Below are positions 1 through 8,209 of a stretch of DNA of 32,163 nucleotides, piece by piece. The notes beneath the pieces are model-generated. The model worked only from the letters and a program-made list of their open reading frames with translations, was not told the DNA's origin and searched no databases. Source of the DNA: Nostoc sp. FACHB-973. Lineage in GTDB: Bacteria; Cyanobacteriota; Cyanobacteriia; Cyanobacteriales; Nostocaceae. The position numbers and the translations under genes were made by a program. Numbering within the stretch: the stretch's first letter is position 1; every line of letters starts with the position of its first letter. The stretch is taken from positions 1-32,163 of the forward strand of contig NZ_JACJSJ010000099.1 in NCBI RefSeq assembly GCF_014698115.1, in the 5' to 3' direction.

Positions 1-36
1 TCTCCCTCATCTCCCTCATCTCCCTCATCTCCCCCA
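1..36. repeat. CTCCCTCAT 9-base tandem array upstream of pyrB
   Basis: About four tandem copies of the 9-base unit CTCCCTCAT run from the window edge to just before the pyrB start codon. The same unit recurs inside pyrB (764-817) and, as its complement, at 21374-21412 and 25980-26003. No ribosome binding site is visible between the array and the pyrB ATG. The array probably extends beyond the window. Confidence 0.85.
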
Positions 37-46
37 CTTCCCAAAT

Positions 47-1147
47 ATGCCTACTACTACCTGGAATCGTCATCACGTTCTTTCCCTGTCCGACTTCACC
101 GCGGCTGAATACAATACTGTTTTGCAAACTGCTGCTTCTTTTCAAGAGGTGCTATCGCGGCGGACGAAGAAGGTACCAACATTGCAGGGACAAGTGGTGG
201 CGAATTTATTTTTTGAACCCTCTACCCGCACCCGTAGCAGTTTTGAACTTGCTGCGAAACGCTTGAGTGCGGATACATTGAACTTCGCCGCCGCCTCGTC
301 TTCGATGACCAAAGGAGAAACAATTCTCGACACGGCAAAAACCTACTTGGCCATGGGAACTGATATTATGGTAGTCCGGCATCGGGAGGCGGGAGTACCA
401 AATGCGATCGCCCAAGAGATGGATCGTTTAGGTGTACGAGTTAGTGTGCTAAATGCAGGTGATGGTCAACATGAACATCCTTCCCAAGCACTGCTAGACT
501 TATTTACCATTTGTACTTTAATTGACCCAAATCATCCGCAACTGGAACTTTTAAAGGGCAAAAAGATTGCGATCGTTGGGGATATTTTGCATTCTCGTGT
601 GGCGCGATCGAATATCTGGAGTTTCATCGCCAGCGGTGCCCAAGTACACCTCGCAGCACCACCCACACTTTTACCCAAGTTATTCGCCGAGTACATCTTG
701 GAAGAGTCAGAACTCACAACTCAGAACTCACAACTCAGAACTCAGGAGTTTATTATCTCGGCATCCCCCTCATCTCCCTCATCCCCCTCATCCCCCTCAT
801 CCCCCTCATCCCCCTCATCCCGCCAACTATTCCTTCATTGGCAGCTAGAACCAGCTTTGCAGGATGCCGATTTTGTGATGACTTTGCGCTTGCAAAAGGA
901 ACGCATGACGGCTCATTTGCTGCCAAGTTTGCGAGAATATCATCAGCTGTTTGGGATTACAAGCACAAAGCTGCAACTTTGTAAACCTAATGTCAAAGTT
1001 TTGCATCCAGGCCCAGTAAACCGTGGTGTCGAAATTAGTTCTGAGTTGATGGATGATCCGGAATTTAGTCTGATTCAATCGCAAGTCACCAGTGGTGTCG
1101 CCGTTCGCATGGCATTGCTGTATTTATTAGGTAGTGGCAAAGCTTAA
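47..1147 (+). CDS. pyrB: Aspartate carbamoyltransferase catalytic chain with in-frame repeat insertion
   Basis: This cytoplasmic enzyme joins carbamoyl phosphate and aspartate to make N-carbamoyl-aspartate, the committed step of pyrimidine synthesis. The carbamoyl-phosphate motif STRTR is at residues 59-63, the HPSQALLD motif is near residue 143, and the aspartate-binding region (LQKERM, then HPGPVNRG) lies in the C-terminal half. Bacterial catalytic chains are usually about 305-335 residues; this one has 366. The excess is a low-complexity stretch at about residues 221-258, made of a 14-base repeat followed by six SPS triplets, in a region that should be a surface loop before the strand carrying LQKERM. 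The frame is open throughout and the motifs on both sides are intact, so the enzyme is probably functional. The ATG at 47 has no clear Shine-Dalgarno sequence. No pyrI is adjacent. Confidence 0.96.
   Translation: MPTTTWNRHHVLSLSDFTAAEYNTVLQTAASFQEVLSRRTKKVPTLQGQVVANLFFEPSTRTRSSFELAAKRLSADTLNFAAASSSMTKGETILDTAKTYLAMGTDIMVVRHREAGVPNAIAQEMDRLGVRVSVLNAGDGQHEHPSQALLDLFTICTLIDPNHPQLELLKGKKIAIVGDILHSRVARSNIWSFIASGAQVHLAAPPTLLPKLFAEYILEESELTTQNSQLRTQEFIISASPSSPSSPSSPSSPSSPSSRQLFLHWQLEPALQDADFVMTLRLQKERMTAHLLPSLREYHQLFGITSTKLQLCKPNVKVLHPGPVNRGVEISSELMDDPEFSLIQSQVTSGVAVRMALLYLLGSGKA
708..817 (+). repeat. Two repeat blocks inserted inside pyrB
   Basis: Positions 708-744 hold about 2.6 copies of a 14-base unit (CAGAACTCACAACT). 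Positions 764-817 hold six copies of the 9-base unit TCCCCCTCA, one of them TCTCCCTCA. The 9-base unit is three codons, Ser-Pro-Ser, so gaining or losing copies cannot shift the frame. Both blocks look like the repeats normally found between genes in this genome. Confidence 0.9.
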
Positions 1148-1329
1148 TTAAGACTATCAAGAACTCTCTGAAACTCTTGCGCCTTTCGGCGCTCCGACTT
1201 TTCACTGCGTACCCTGCGGGAAGCTGCTTTGCGTCTACGATTTTCTATTACCCGTGCATAAGTCCTATTTATAACAAGATAAACTCAAGCTAAGAGGCTA
1301 TTTATAAGGTAAAAATAAAATTATTGTAG

Positions 1330-1393
1330 GGTGTGTTAGGCGCATATTTTGAGATTAATGATCGCGAGAAATATGAACTGCGCCTAACGCACC
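1330..1393. repeat. MITE-like inverted-repeat element
   Basis: GGTGTGTTAGGCGCA (1330-1344) is matched by the inverted copy TGCGCCTAACGCACC (1379-1393), with 14 of 15 positions complementary and a 34-base centre. It has the form of a short non-coding inverted-repeat element without coding capacity. Whether it once moved cannot be told from this single copy. Confidence 0.65.
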
Positions 1394-1584
1394 ATCTTGT
1401 ATGCTATGTATACCTAAAGTTATTAGTAACAGTCTTTTAATTTTAATACCATAGGACTATCTTAGAGAAAAATAGATAATCTCAGAGAAATTATCTATTC
1501 TTCCGATCGCATGAAGACACAACTCTGAAATTTTGGGACACTTGGGTTATAGAAGTCAAGAATTTCATGACTTTTAGAAGTGTC

Positions 1585-1590
1585 GGAGGT
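1585..1590 (+). promoter_or_regulatory. Ribosome binding site of pentapeptide gene
   Basis: GGAGGT lies 8 bases before the ATG at 1599. It is one of the few strong Shine-Dalgarno sequences in the window and fixes the start of this gene. Confidence 0.8.
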
Positions 1591-1598
1591 AAATAAAT

Positions 1599-2039
1599 AT
1601 GAAACCAATATTTTTGACGGCAGCAGCGTTACTCACCACCTTATCTTTAGCTGCTCCTATTCCCGTCAAAGCTGAAAACTCCGCCCCTGTCCGGCGTTTG
1701 CTGGAAACTAGAGAATGTTTTGGATGTGATTTAACAGGAGCAAACCTCAAAGGCGCTCATTTAATCGGTGTTGACCTGAGAAATGCAAATTTGAAAGGTG
1801 CTAACTTAGAAGGCGCCAACTTGGAAGGTGCTGATTTAACTGGTGCTAATTTAATGTCTGCTAACCTTACAGATGCCTTTGTTAGTGGTACCAGCCTCAA
1901 TAATGCTAATCTCACCAATGTTGATTTTAGTAATGCTCATTTATATAACACTGAAGTTGATGGCGCCGTTTTGGCTAATATCGATTTAAGCGGTGCTGAT
2001 GTGTTTAATACTGCTATTAGCGTTGGTGGCGAATATTAA
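1599..2039 (+). CDS. Exported pentapeptide-repeat protein
   Basis: This 146-residue protein starts with a signal peptide: a hydrophobic stretch at residues 4-20 and likely cleavage after VKA at about residue 25. It is probably exported to the periplasm or thylakoid lumen. From about residue 44 it consists of tandem A(N/D)LXX five-residue repeats (DLTGANLKGAHLIGVDL and onward), which fold as a right-handed quadrilateral beta helix in known family members. A Cys pair (ECFGC, residues 39-43) precedes the repeats and could form a disulfide or a cap. The biochemical role of most such cyanobacterial proteins is unknown. The gene stands alone between pyrB and the convergent tldE, with a strong ribosome binding site. 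Confidence 0.9.
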   Translation: MKPIFLTAAALLTTLSLAAPIPVKAENSAPVRRLLETRECFGCDLTGANLKGAHLIGVDLRNANLKGANLEGANLEGADLTGANLMSANLTDAFVSGTSLNNANLTNVDFSNAHLYNTEVDGAVLANIDLSGADVFNTAISVGGEY

Positions 2040-2089
2040 TCAATTTTGGATTTTAGATTTATTCCACATAGGTTGCTTCTCGCACAGTA

Positions 2090-2140
2090 ATTTTAAATTT
2101 TGGATTTTGAATCTTTAATCCCAAATCCAAAATTTAAAAT
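2090..2140. terminator. AT-rich hairpin between convergent genes
   Basis: The arm at 2090-2109 (ATTTTAAATTTTGGATTTTG) pairs almost fully with 2121-2140 across an 11-base loop. It lies between the ends of two convergent genes, so it may end transcription from both sides. It is also built from the GATTTTGGATTTT repeat seen elsewhere in the window, so it could be only a repeat. Confidence 0.5.
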
Positions 2141-2171
2141 CTAAAATTCGCTACTTTGCATTGATGAAATT

Positions 2172-3512
2172 TTATTCACCAGTAATGGACAACTCATTAA
2201 CCCAGATTCTTGGACAAACTCCTCCTGAGGTTAATTCCACTTCTTTTTCTACATAAATAATTGACTTCAAGAGTTCCAAGAAATCGCCAGCAACCGTTGC
2301 CGACTCGATACTCGTTTTCACACCCTTGTTAACTAGCCAACCATCAAACGGCAAAGAAAACGAACCTTGTAAAGATTTTACTCCTGCATGGAGAGCGCGT
2401 ACATCATCGATAAGAATCACGTTTTCCGCAGTTTCTAAGCTAAATTCCTGCTCAGGAGTTGCTGTTGTAAAAACGTGATAAAAATTGGGACTGACACTGA
2501 CTTTTGCCCCAATGCTGGCATTACCTGTAGGTTGAGCATTTAACCTTTTGGCAGTGCCGGCACTATGGAGAAAACTTTTTAAAACGCCATTTTCAATTAG
2601 CGAAATTTGACGAGTCGGAGTTCCTTCACCATCAAAAGATTCTGCGCCTACATTCGCTGGGTGCAGTGAATCATCGTAAACCGAAAGCAGAGGGGAAGCA
2701 ATTTGCTTACCTAAATCATCAGGAGTAGATAAGCTTTGATTATCCAAAATACTTTGGGCATTAAATAAGTTAGAAAAAGCGCCCAACAGACTTAAAAAAG
2801 CTTCCGCCGAGAAAACAACTCGATATTTACCAGTCTGAATTTTTTCATAATTCAAGTGGCTGATAGTTTTATCTGCGGTTTCCTTGATGCAACCATTAAT
2901 GTCTAGATTATCTAAACTGTGGTTGATTCTAAAAGCACCTCCACTGCGAGGTTTTTTGCCTTCTTCCTCACTTTTGCTGTAAAGATAAATTGATGCCAAG
3001 GAGTGAGATTCAGTTCTCAGGGCACCGTCGCTATTGAGATAAAATCTGTCAATATCTCTTTGGGCTAAGCTATTGTATGGCACACCTTTAATTGCTGGAT
3101 GTGCTGCCAGTAATTCTTTTTCAGCTGCTAATAGTTTTTCTATTAGTTCAGCTACAGGTGCTTGGGGTGCTTTATCCTCATGTTTATTGGGGATAGGAAT
3201 AGTAGCTTCGGGACTAAAATCAGGGACATTTTCTTTAACACCAAAAAAACTGGCTTCGTAGGCAGTTTTCAAAGCTAATTCTAATCCTTTGGGATCTACA
3301 TCTGTGGTGCTGGTGACCCCCATTGTATTATCTTCATTCCAGACACGAACAGTAACACCAGAGCGATTTGAAGCTTTGACTTGTTTTGGCTCTCCTTGAT
3401 CTACTTGCACGCTAGTATCATCTACCGTTGAGCCATAAATGTCAAATTTTTTGATGCCAAGCTTATTAGCATTGTCCTTGGCATGATTGGCAATTTCATT
3501 GATATTCGGCAT
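2172..3512 (-). CDS. pmbA: TldE/PmbA family metalloprotease-like subunit
   Basis: This is a member of the TldD/PmbA (TldE) family, 446 residues long. In Escherichia coli TldD and TldE form a heterodimeric cytoplasmic protease that processes peptides such as microcin B17 and CcdA. This subunit has no HExxxH zinc motif, as expected for the TldE partner. C-terminal family features are visible: GEGTPTRQISLIENGVLK, then a run on how the tail is released (FLHSAGTAKRLN), and the final SGGVCPRIWV region. The longer reading frame begins at a TTG (3518); I prefer the ATG at 3512, two codons in. It lies downstream of tldD on the same strand, with 294 bases of repeats between the genes. They may or may not share a transcript. 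Confidence 0.92.
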   Translation of the reverse strand: MPNINEIANHAKDNANKLGIKKFDIYGSTVDDTSVQVDQGEPKQVKASNRSGVTVRVWNEDNTMGVTSTTDVDPKGLELALKTAYEASFFGVKENVPDFSPEATIPIPNKHEDKAPQAPVAELIEKLLAAEKELLAAHPAIKGVPYNSLAQRDIDRFYLNSDGALRTESHSLASIYLYSKSEEEGKKPRSGGAFRINHSLDNLDINGCIKETADKTISHLNYEKIQTGKYRVVFSAEAFLSLLGAFSNLFNAQSILDNQSLSTPDDLGKQIASPLLSVYDDSLHPANVGAESFDGEGTPTRQISLIENGVLKSFLHSAGTAKRLNAQPTGNASIGAKVSVSPNFYHVFTTATPEQEFSLETAENVILIDDVRALHAGVKSLQGSFSLPFDGWLVNKGVKTSIESATVAGDFLELLKSIIYVEKEVELTSGGVCPRIWVNELSITGE

Positions 3513-3806
3513 GGTCAATTTTAGATTTTAGATTTTAGATTTTGGATTGGCAGGGATTTTATTTTGGATATCAGATTTTAGATTTTAGATTGGCAGGGAT
3601 TTTATTTTGGATATTAGGTTTTGGATTTTGGATGCTAAGCTATTCCACATAAAACATATCTTGGCGGGCGAGACGCTCACCCCACAAGAAATGTACAGTT
3701 TAATATTGTGCGAATTAGATGTGGTTTAGCTGATGACTTATATTTTTATTGAAGCAGCATCCTACTGGTTCTCAATCCAAAATCCAAAATCTAAAATCCA
3801 AAATTC
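3513..3806. repeat. Repeat-rich spacer between tldD and tldE
   Basis: A 43-base unit is present twice in tandem: the 27-base segment containing GGCAGGGATTTTATTTTGG is identical at 3545-3571 and 3588-3614. It is embedded in GATTTTAGATTTT repeats. Near 3665-3685 lies a GGCGGGCGAGACGCTCACCC dispersed repeat. Next to the tldD stop (3775-3805) is the complementary AATCCAAAATCTAAAATCC array. No gene is visible. Confidence 0.8.
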
Positions 3807-5279
3807 TTATCGTCCACCCACGGTAATAGAATCAACTTTGATATGTGGTTGTCCGACTGTGGTGTAAATACTACCGCTGACGGAACCACAAAAACCTGGA
3901 GCAATTTCTAAATCTTGGGAACACATGGAAATTTTATTCATAATTTCCTTGGCTTCACCGATTAAAATTGCTCCCTTTAATGGTTTGGTAATTTTGCCAT
4001 TTTCGATCAAATAAGCTTCATCAACACCAAAGTTAAATTGACCTGTAGCACCAACACTACCGCCACCCATTTTTTTACAGTAAATGCCTTTATCAATGGA
4101 GGCAAATAAATCTTCAATGCTGTAGTCGCCAGAATCAATATAAGTATTACGCATCCGGCTAGCGGCGGCAAAGGTGTAGTTTTGGCGGCGTCCACTTCCT
4201 GTTCTGGGGTGTCCGGTGAGCATGGAACCTGCTCTATCTGCTAAGAAGTTTTTGAGAACGCCTTTTTCAATTAATAGGGTTCTTTGAGCGGGCATACCTT
4301 CGTCATCCATGTCAATTGTTCCGAAGGCATTTTCAGCACGTCCTTCATCCCAAGCTGTTAAACTTTCGTGGGCAATTTTTTCGCCTTTTTTGTTAGCAAA
4401 GGGAGAGGTATTGCGTTCAATTTGAGTGGTTTCTAGCAGGTGTCCGCAGGCTTCGTGGAAGATTACGCCGCCAAAGTGATTGGCCATAATGATGGGGTAA
4501 GTTCCTGATTCCACGTAATCTGCATAGAGCATTTTTCCAGCAGATTCTGCTATTTTCTCGGCAGCTTTTTGATAATCCCAGGTTCTTAAGAAGTCAGCAT
4601 CGCTAGTGTTACCAGCGCGATCGCCAATTGAGGTACGATTACCTCCATCGGCACACAACAGGTTAAATCCTACTGATTGGGTGAGACGAATGTCACGGGC
4701 AAAAATACCGTCACTGGAAGCCACTAAGACTTCTTGCCAATCCCGAAAATAACTAGCGCGGCGCGATTGGACGTGGCTAGCTTTTTGTTTCAGGTAAGCA
4801 GTGCCATCCAGGAGGACTTCTCCCATTTCGCGGATGGAACTACACACTGGTAGCCATGCATCCTTGGCTCTTTTGGTGGCGTAATCTCTCAGTAATTCGA
4901 GGTTGATTTCTGGGATGAAAGAACTAGGTGCAGGTAGTTGTAATCCCATAATCGAAAGACCTTTTTCTAAGGCTGCTTTCAAGCCCGAAAAGGAAAGGTC
5001 ATTAGTGCTGACATAACAATCAGCTTTACCACGAAATACTCTAACTCCCGCGCCTGTGGACAGACTCGGTGAAATACTGGTGATGGCGTCGTCTTCTGCA
5101 AGACAACTAATGTAGTTACGACGTTCTAAAAACAATTCGATGAAGTCAGCACCAGCGGCGCGTCCTAGTCCCAAGAGGGTAGCCAGGGGGGCTTCCCAGG
5201 TTTCATCGAAACGCTCTGGGGTGGAGGAATATTGTAAGGTGGGAAGTTGATTCGAGAGAAGTAGCGTACTTGTAAGCAT
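3807..5279 (-). CDS. tldD: TldD family zinc metalloprotease subunit
   Basis: This is the catalytic partner of the TldD/TldE protease, a cytoplasmic heterodimer that cleaves unfolded peptides. The zinc motif HEACGH is at residues 275-280 when counted from the ATG at 5279, preceded by GGVIF and followed by LLETT, as in TldD. The glycine-rich C-terminal region (MGGGSVGATGQFNFGVDEAYLIE) and the end GSVSGSIYTTVGQPHIKVDSITVGG are also typical. The open frame extends upstream to a TTG at 5357, but the ATG at 5279 has a GAGG six bases before it and gives 490 residues, a usual length. pmbA follows on the same strand. No sign of damage. Confidence 0.94.
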   Translation of the reverse strand: MLTSTLLLSNQLPTLQYSSTPERFDETWEAPLATLLGLGRAAGADFIELFLERRNYISCLAEDDAITSISPSLSTGAGVRVFRGKADCYVSTNDLSFSGLKAALEKGLSIMGLQLPAPSSFIPEINLELLRDYATKRAKDAWLPVCSSIREMGEVLLDGTAYLKQKASHVQSRRASYFRDWQEVLVASSDGIFARDIRLTQSVGFNLLCADGGNRTSIGDRAGNTSDADFLRTWDYQKAAEKIAESAGKMLYADYVESGTYPIIMANHFGGVIFHEACGHLLETTQIERNTSPFANKKGEKIAHESLTAWDEGRAENAFGTIDMDDEGMPAQRTLLIEKGVLKNFLADRAGSMLTGHPRTGSGRRQNYTFAAASRMRNTYIDSGDYSIEDLFASIDKGIYCKKMGGGSVGATGQFNFGVDEAYLIENGKITKPLKGAILIGEAKEIMNKISMCSQDLEIAPGFCGSVSGSIYTTVGQPHIKVDSITVGGR

Positions 5280-5593
5280 GGGTAGCCTCGTCTGCTGGCG
5301 GAATTCAGAGATTTGACTGAAAAATCCTGGTGTGTTCACTCTAGCAAATTTACTCAATTGCCATCTTGACTAGGAATTTTAGATTTTAGATTTTAGATTT
5401 TAGATTATTTCGGTTCATGTCCGCAGTTTGGGAGCTTTGGCACAAGTGTGCGATCGCACTAATGGGATAGGCTAGTATAGCGATTCTCATTTGAATAAGG
5501 TACATGGGTAGGGGCGCACAGCTGTGCGCCCCCACGAGGATCTAGGGGCACACCAATGCACATCTGTACGCCCCTACTAACTATTAGGTATGC
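5280..5593. other. Intergenic region between pheS and tldD with nested palindromes
   Basis: This gap contains, left to right, the possible upstream extension of tldD, a TTTTAGATTTTAGATTTT array (5377-5405), a GCGATCGC site, and two related palindromic repeats between about 5507 and 5578. No gene is visible. The palindromes lie downstream of pheS (minus strand) and could act as its terminator. Confidence 0.6.
5511..5532. repeat. Perfect 22-base palindrome downstream of pheS
   Basis: GGGGCGCACAG is followed immediately by its exact complement CTGTGCGCCCC. The flanks (GTA and CAC) nearly continue the symmetry. A diverged relative follows at about 5551-5578 (TAGGGGCACACC to GTACGCCCCTA). Further relatives are at 22283-22310 and, inside a gene, at 31845-31876. 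Confidence 0.85.
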
Positions 5594-6586
5594 CTAAAAT
5601 TGCTGCAAAAATCGCAAATCACTGGCATACAAACGACGAATATCATCGATTTGATGTAACACCATCGCAAAGCGTTCTACACCAAAACCGGCAGCAAATC
5701 CAGTATAAATTTCTGGGTCATAACCCACAGATTTGAGTACATTTGGATCGACCATACCGCAGCCCATTACTTCCAGCCAGCGCCCATTCCACTGCAAATC
5801 TACTTCCGCAGAAGGTTCGGTAAACGGGAAATAACTGGCGCGGAAGCGAATAGGTAAATCGCCAAATATTGCTTGTAAAAATACCTTAATTGTGCCTTTA
5901 AGGTCTGTAAAAGTTAATCCTTCGTCAATAGCTAAAAGTTCTATTTGATGGAAAACTGCTGAGTGAGTGGCATCTACATTATCTCGTCGATAAACTCGCC
6001 CTGGAGCCACAACGCGAATTGGTGGTTCCTCTCTTTCCATGTAGCGAATTTGTACTGACGAGGTATGAGTCCGCAGCAGATTGCCATCTGGTAGGTAAAA
6101 AGTATCCTGCATATCGCGGGCGGGATGGTCAGGCGGGGTATTAAGCGCCTCGAAATTGTAGTAATCTGTTTCCATCTCTGGCCCTTGAGCCACGGTGTAC
6201 CCCATACCCACAAAGATATCCAGCGCTCGGTCAATAATGCCATTCAGGGGATGAATGCGACCTTGGGGGCGGTAAATTCCCGCCATAGTGACATCGAGAG
6301 TTTCAGCCTCTAGCTGGGAGCGAATTTGCGCGGTTTCCAGGGCGGCGCGTTGTTGGTCTAGACTAGTTTGCAGGGATTCTTTGACTGTATTGGCGATCGC
6401 CCCAATTATCGGTCGTTCCTCTGCACTCAACTGCCCCATACTTCGCAACAGCGCCCCCAGTTCCCCTTTCTTGCCCAGATAGCTAACTCTGAGTTCTTCT
6501 AAACGTTCTAGGGTATCAGCGGCGGCGATCGCTTGTTCTCCTTGATGCCGCAGTGCTAAAAGTTGAGCTTCTAAATTGCTAGTCAT
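5594..6586 (-). CDS. pheS: Phenylalanine--tRNA ligase alpha subunit
   Basis: This is the catalytic alpha subunit of the heterotetrameric class II synthetase that charges tRNA-Phe. It is 330 residues, the normal bacterial length. A coiled-coil tRNA-binding arm occupies about residues 1-90. The class II motifs follow: motif 1 around HPLNGIIDRAL (near 112), motif 2 PGRVYRRDNVDATHS (near 196-210), and motif 3 GFGVERF (300-306). pheT is not adjacent, which is common in cyanobacteria. The start codon sits inside a CTAATGACTAATAA repeat array, and no Shine-Dalgarno is visible, so translation may be leaderless-like or start weakly. There is no better in-frame start downstream that keeps the arm intact. 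Confidence 0.97.
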   Translation of the reverse strand: MTSNLEAQLLALRHQGEQAIAAADTLERLEELRVSYLGKKGELGALLRSMGQLSAEERPIIGAIANTVKESLQTSLDQQRAALETAQIRSQLEAETLDVTMAGIYRPQGRIHPLNGIIDRALDIFVGMGYTVAQGPEMETDYYNFEALNTPPDHPARDMQDTFYLPDGNLLRTHTSSVQIRYMEREEPPIRVVAPGRVYRRDNVDATHSAVFHQIELLAIDEGLTFTDLKGTIKVFLQAIFGDLPIRFRASYFPFTEPSAEVDLQWNGRWLEVMGCGMVDPNVLKSVGYDPEIYTGFAAGFGVERFAMVLHQIDDIRRLYASDLRFLQQF

Positions 6587-7113
6587 TAGTTATTAGTCAT
6601 TAATCTATAGTCATTAGTCTATAGTCGAGAGCTATGGACTGCTTACAAAATAATTCTAGTTAAGATGCCATTAATAAACCAAAGCCAAGAGTCAGCCCCT
6701 TCTGGAGCGAGACGCACTCGCGTTCGGGGGAGTCAAAAGTCAAAAGTCAAAATTACGCTGGTTTTACAAGTTTAGATGCCATTGGACAAGGGAGTATGTT
6801 TTTTGCTGATGCTTGTGACGACTGTCATACAGCAAAATTCAGAAGTAAAACAGCCTTTATGATTGACTACCAGACTTAGATTCTGTACTCCACCAACTTG
6901 AAATCTGCTGTAACTAATGACTAATGTTTTTGTTCATGCCTGTGACGAATGTCATTGACAAATGACAAATTACACATAACTAATGACTAATAACCAAATA
7001 ATACCCCATGCCCAATACTTCGGCTTACCTCGGCTCCGGCTCCATCAAGCGAAATCGAGATGCTCGGCACGAGTCACTCAGTACAAGTGCCCCATACACA
7101 ATTCCCAATGCCT
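6587..7113. other. Divergent intergenic region pheS to surE
   Basis: This 527-base gap separates two genes that point away from each other, so it should contain both promoters. It opens with TAGTCATTAG heptamer repeats (6587-6627), then AGTCAAAAGTCAAAAGTCAAAA (6731-6751), then two partly similar stretches (TGCTTGTGACGACTGTCATACA at 6810-6831 and TGCCTGTGACGAATGTCATTGA at 6937-6958). The last part carries a CGGCTTACCTCGGCTCCGGC dispersed repeat next to surE. No credible coding frame is seen. Confidence 0.6.
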
Positions 7114-7911
7114 ATGAAATTACTAATTAGCAACGATGACGGTATTTCTGCTATGGGTATTCGTACCCTAGCCAACTACTTAGCAGAAGCAGGCCATGAA
7201 GTTACTGTAGTTTGCCCAGACCGAGAGCGATCGGCAACTGGGCATGGATTAACTTTGCACCAACCAATTCGCGCCGAAATTGTTGAGTCGATTTTTCATC
7301 CGGCTGTTAAAGCTTGGGCTTGCGATGGTACGCCTTCAGATTGCGTCAAATTGGCGCTGTGGGCTTTGTTAGAAACTCCCCCGGATTTCGTGATCTCTGG
7401 CATCAATCAAGGTGCCAATTTGGGAACTGAAATTTTGTATTCTGGCACTGTTTCTGCGGCCATGGAAGGTCTCATTGAAGGCATCCCCAGTGTAGCGATG
7501 AGTCTTACGAGTCATACTTCAAAAAACTTTCAACCTGCTGCTAAGTTTGCCAAAACTCTCTTAGACCAGTTAGCCCAAAAACCACTGCCGGATTTGATGT
7601 TACTTAATGTCAATATTCCTGCTGTTGAGTGGGAAGAAATTGCTGGAGTAACTCTCACCCGTCAAGGAGTGCGGCGTTACATAGATGTGTTTGATAAACG
7701 AGTTGATCCTCGTGGAAAAACGTACTATTGGTTAACTGGAGAAGTCATTGAGGATGTAGAACCTCCAGTTGGGTTAAATTTACCGCAAAATGTACCGATA
7801 GATGTGCATGTTGTACGTAATAACTACATCAGTATAACTCCCCTCCAGTACAATCTTACCTACCCAACTGGACTAGATAAATTATCTCAATGGGAATTCA
7901 AATTTCCCTGA
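7114..7911 (+). CDS. surE: 5'-nucleotidase SurE
   Basis: SurE is a divalent-metal-dependent nucleoside 5'-monophosphate phosphatase that also acts on short polyphosphate in studied bacteria. It is associated with survival in stationary phase. The metal-binding NDDG is at residues 7-10 from the chosen start, and the conserved SGINQGANLG and YSGTVSAAMEG motifs follow at about residues 90-117. The product is 265 residues, close to the family norm. An upstream in-frame ATG at 7060 would add 18 residues derived from a repeat; ATG codons at 7108 and 7114 fit better because MKLLISNDDG is the standard N-terminus. No strong ribosome binding site is visible. Confidence 0.95.
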   Translation: MKLLISNDDGISAMGIRTLANYLAEAGHEVTVVCPDRERSATGHGLTLHQPIRAEIVESIFHPAVKAWACDGTPSDCVKLALWALLETPPDFVISGINQGANLGTEILYSGTVSAAMEGLIEGIPSVAMSLTSHTSKNFQPAAKFAKTLLDQLAQKPLPDLMLLNVNIPAVEWEEIAGVTLTRQGVRRYIDVFDKRVDPRGKTYYWLTGEVIEDVEPPVGLNLPQNVPIDVHVVRNNYISITPLQYNLTYPTGLDKLSQWEFKFP

Positions 7912-8209
7912 ATCATTGATTTACGAGGAAAGAACTGGAATTAATTCAATGCATGACAACAAAATCTAGGCTATAACGTAGGGGCACCTTTGAGATAACG
8001 GATACACATACACCAGAAAAACTTGAAAATTACACCTTAGAGTAGCTCATCGATATTTACACAATCACCCGGAAACAGGGTATGCTGTTCTACCAAGAAA
8101 TCTTCCCTCTAATCCTCTCCCTACTAAAATCGGTGAGACAGTATAAACTTGAACCAAACAAGTAACAATTTTTTCATTTATCGCCCGCTCAGTCCAGCAA
8201 GCAACACCC

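Larger units (their letters stand above)
1148..1598. other. Intergenic region pyrB to pentapeptide gene
   Basis: This 451-base gap shows no credible gene. It begins with a dispersed cyanobacterial repeat containing GTACCCTGCGGGAAGC (near 1209-1224), followed by AT-rich sequence, the inverted-repeat element at 1330-1393, and then the leader of the pentapeptide gene. No convincing terminator for pyrB is visible. Confidence 0.6.

Noticed and set aside
567..848. Second open frame across the pyrB repeat
   Set aside because: It is a shifted frame of pyrB ending in the repeat, with no independent start signal.
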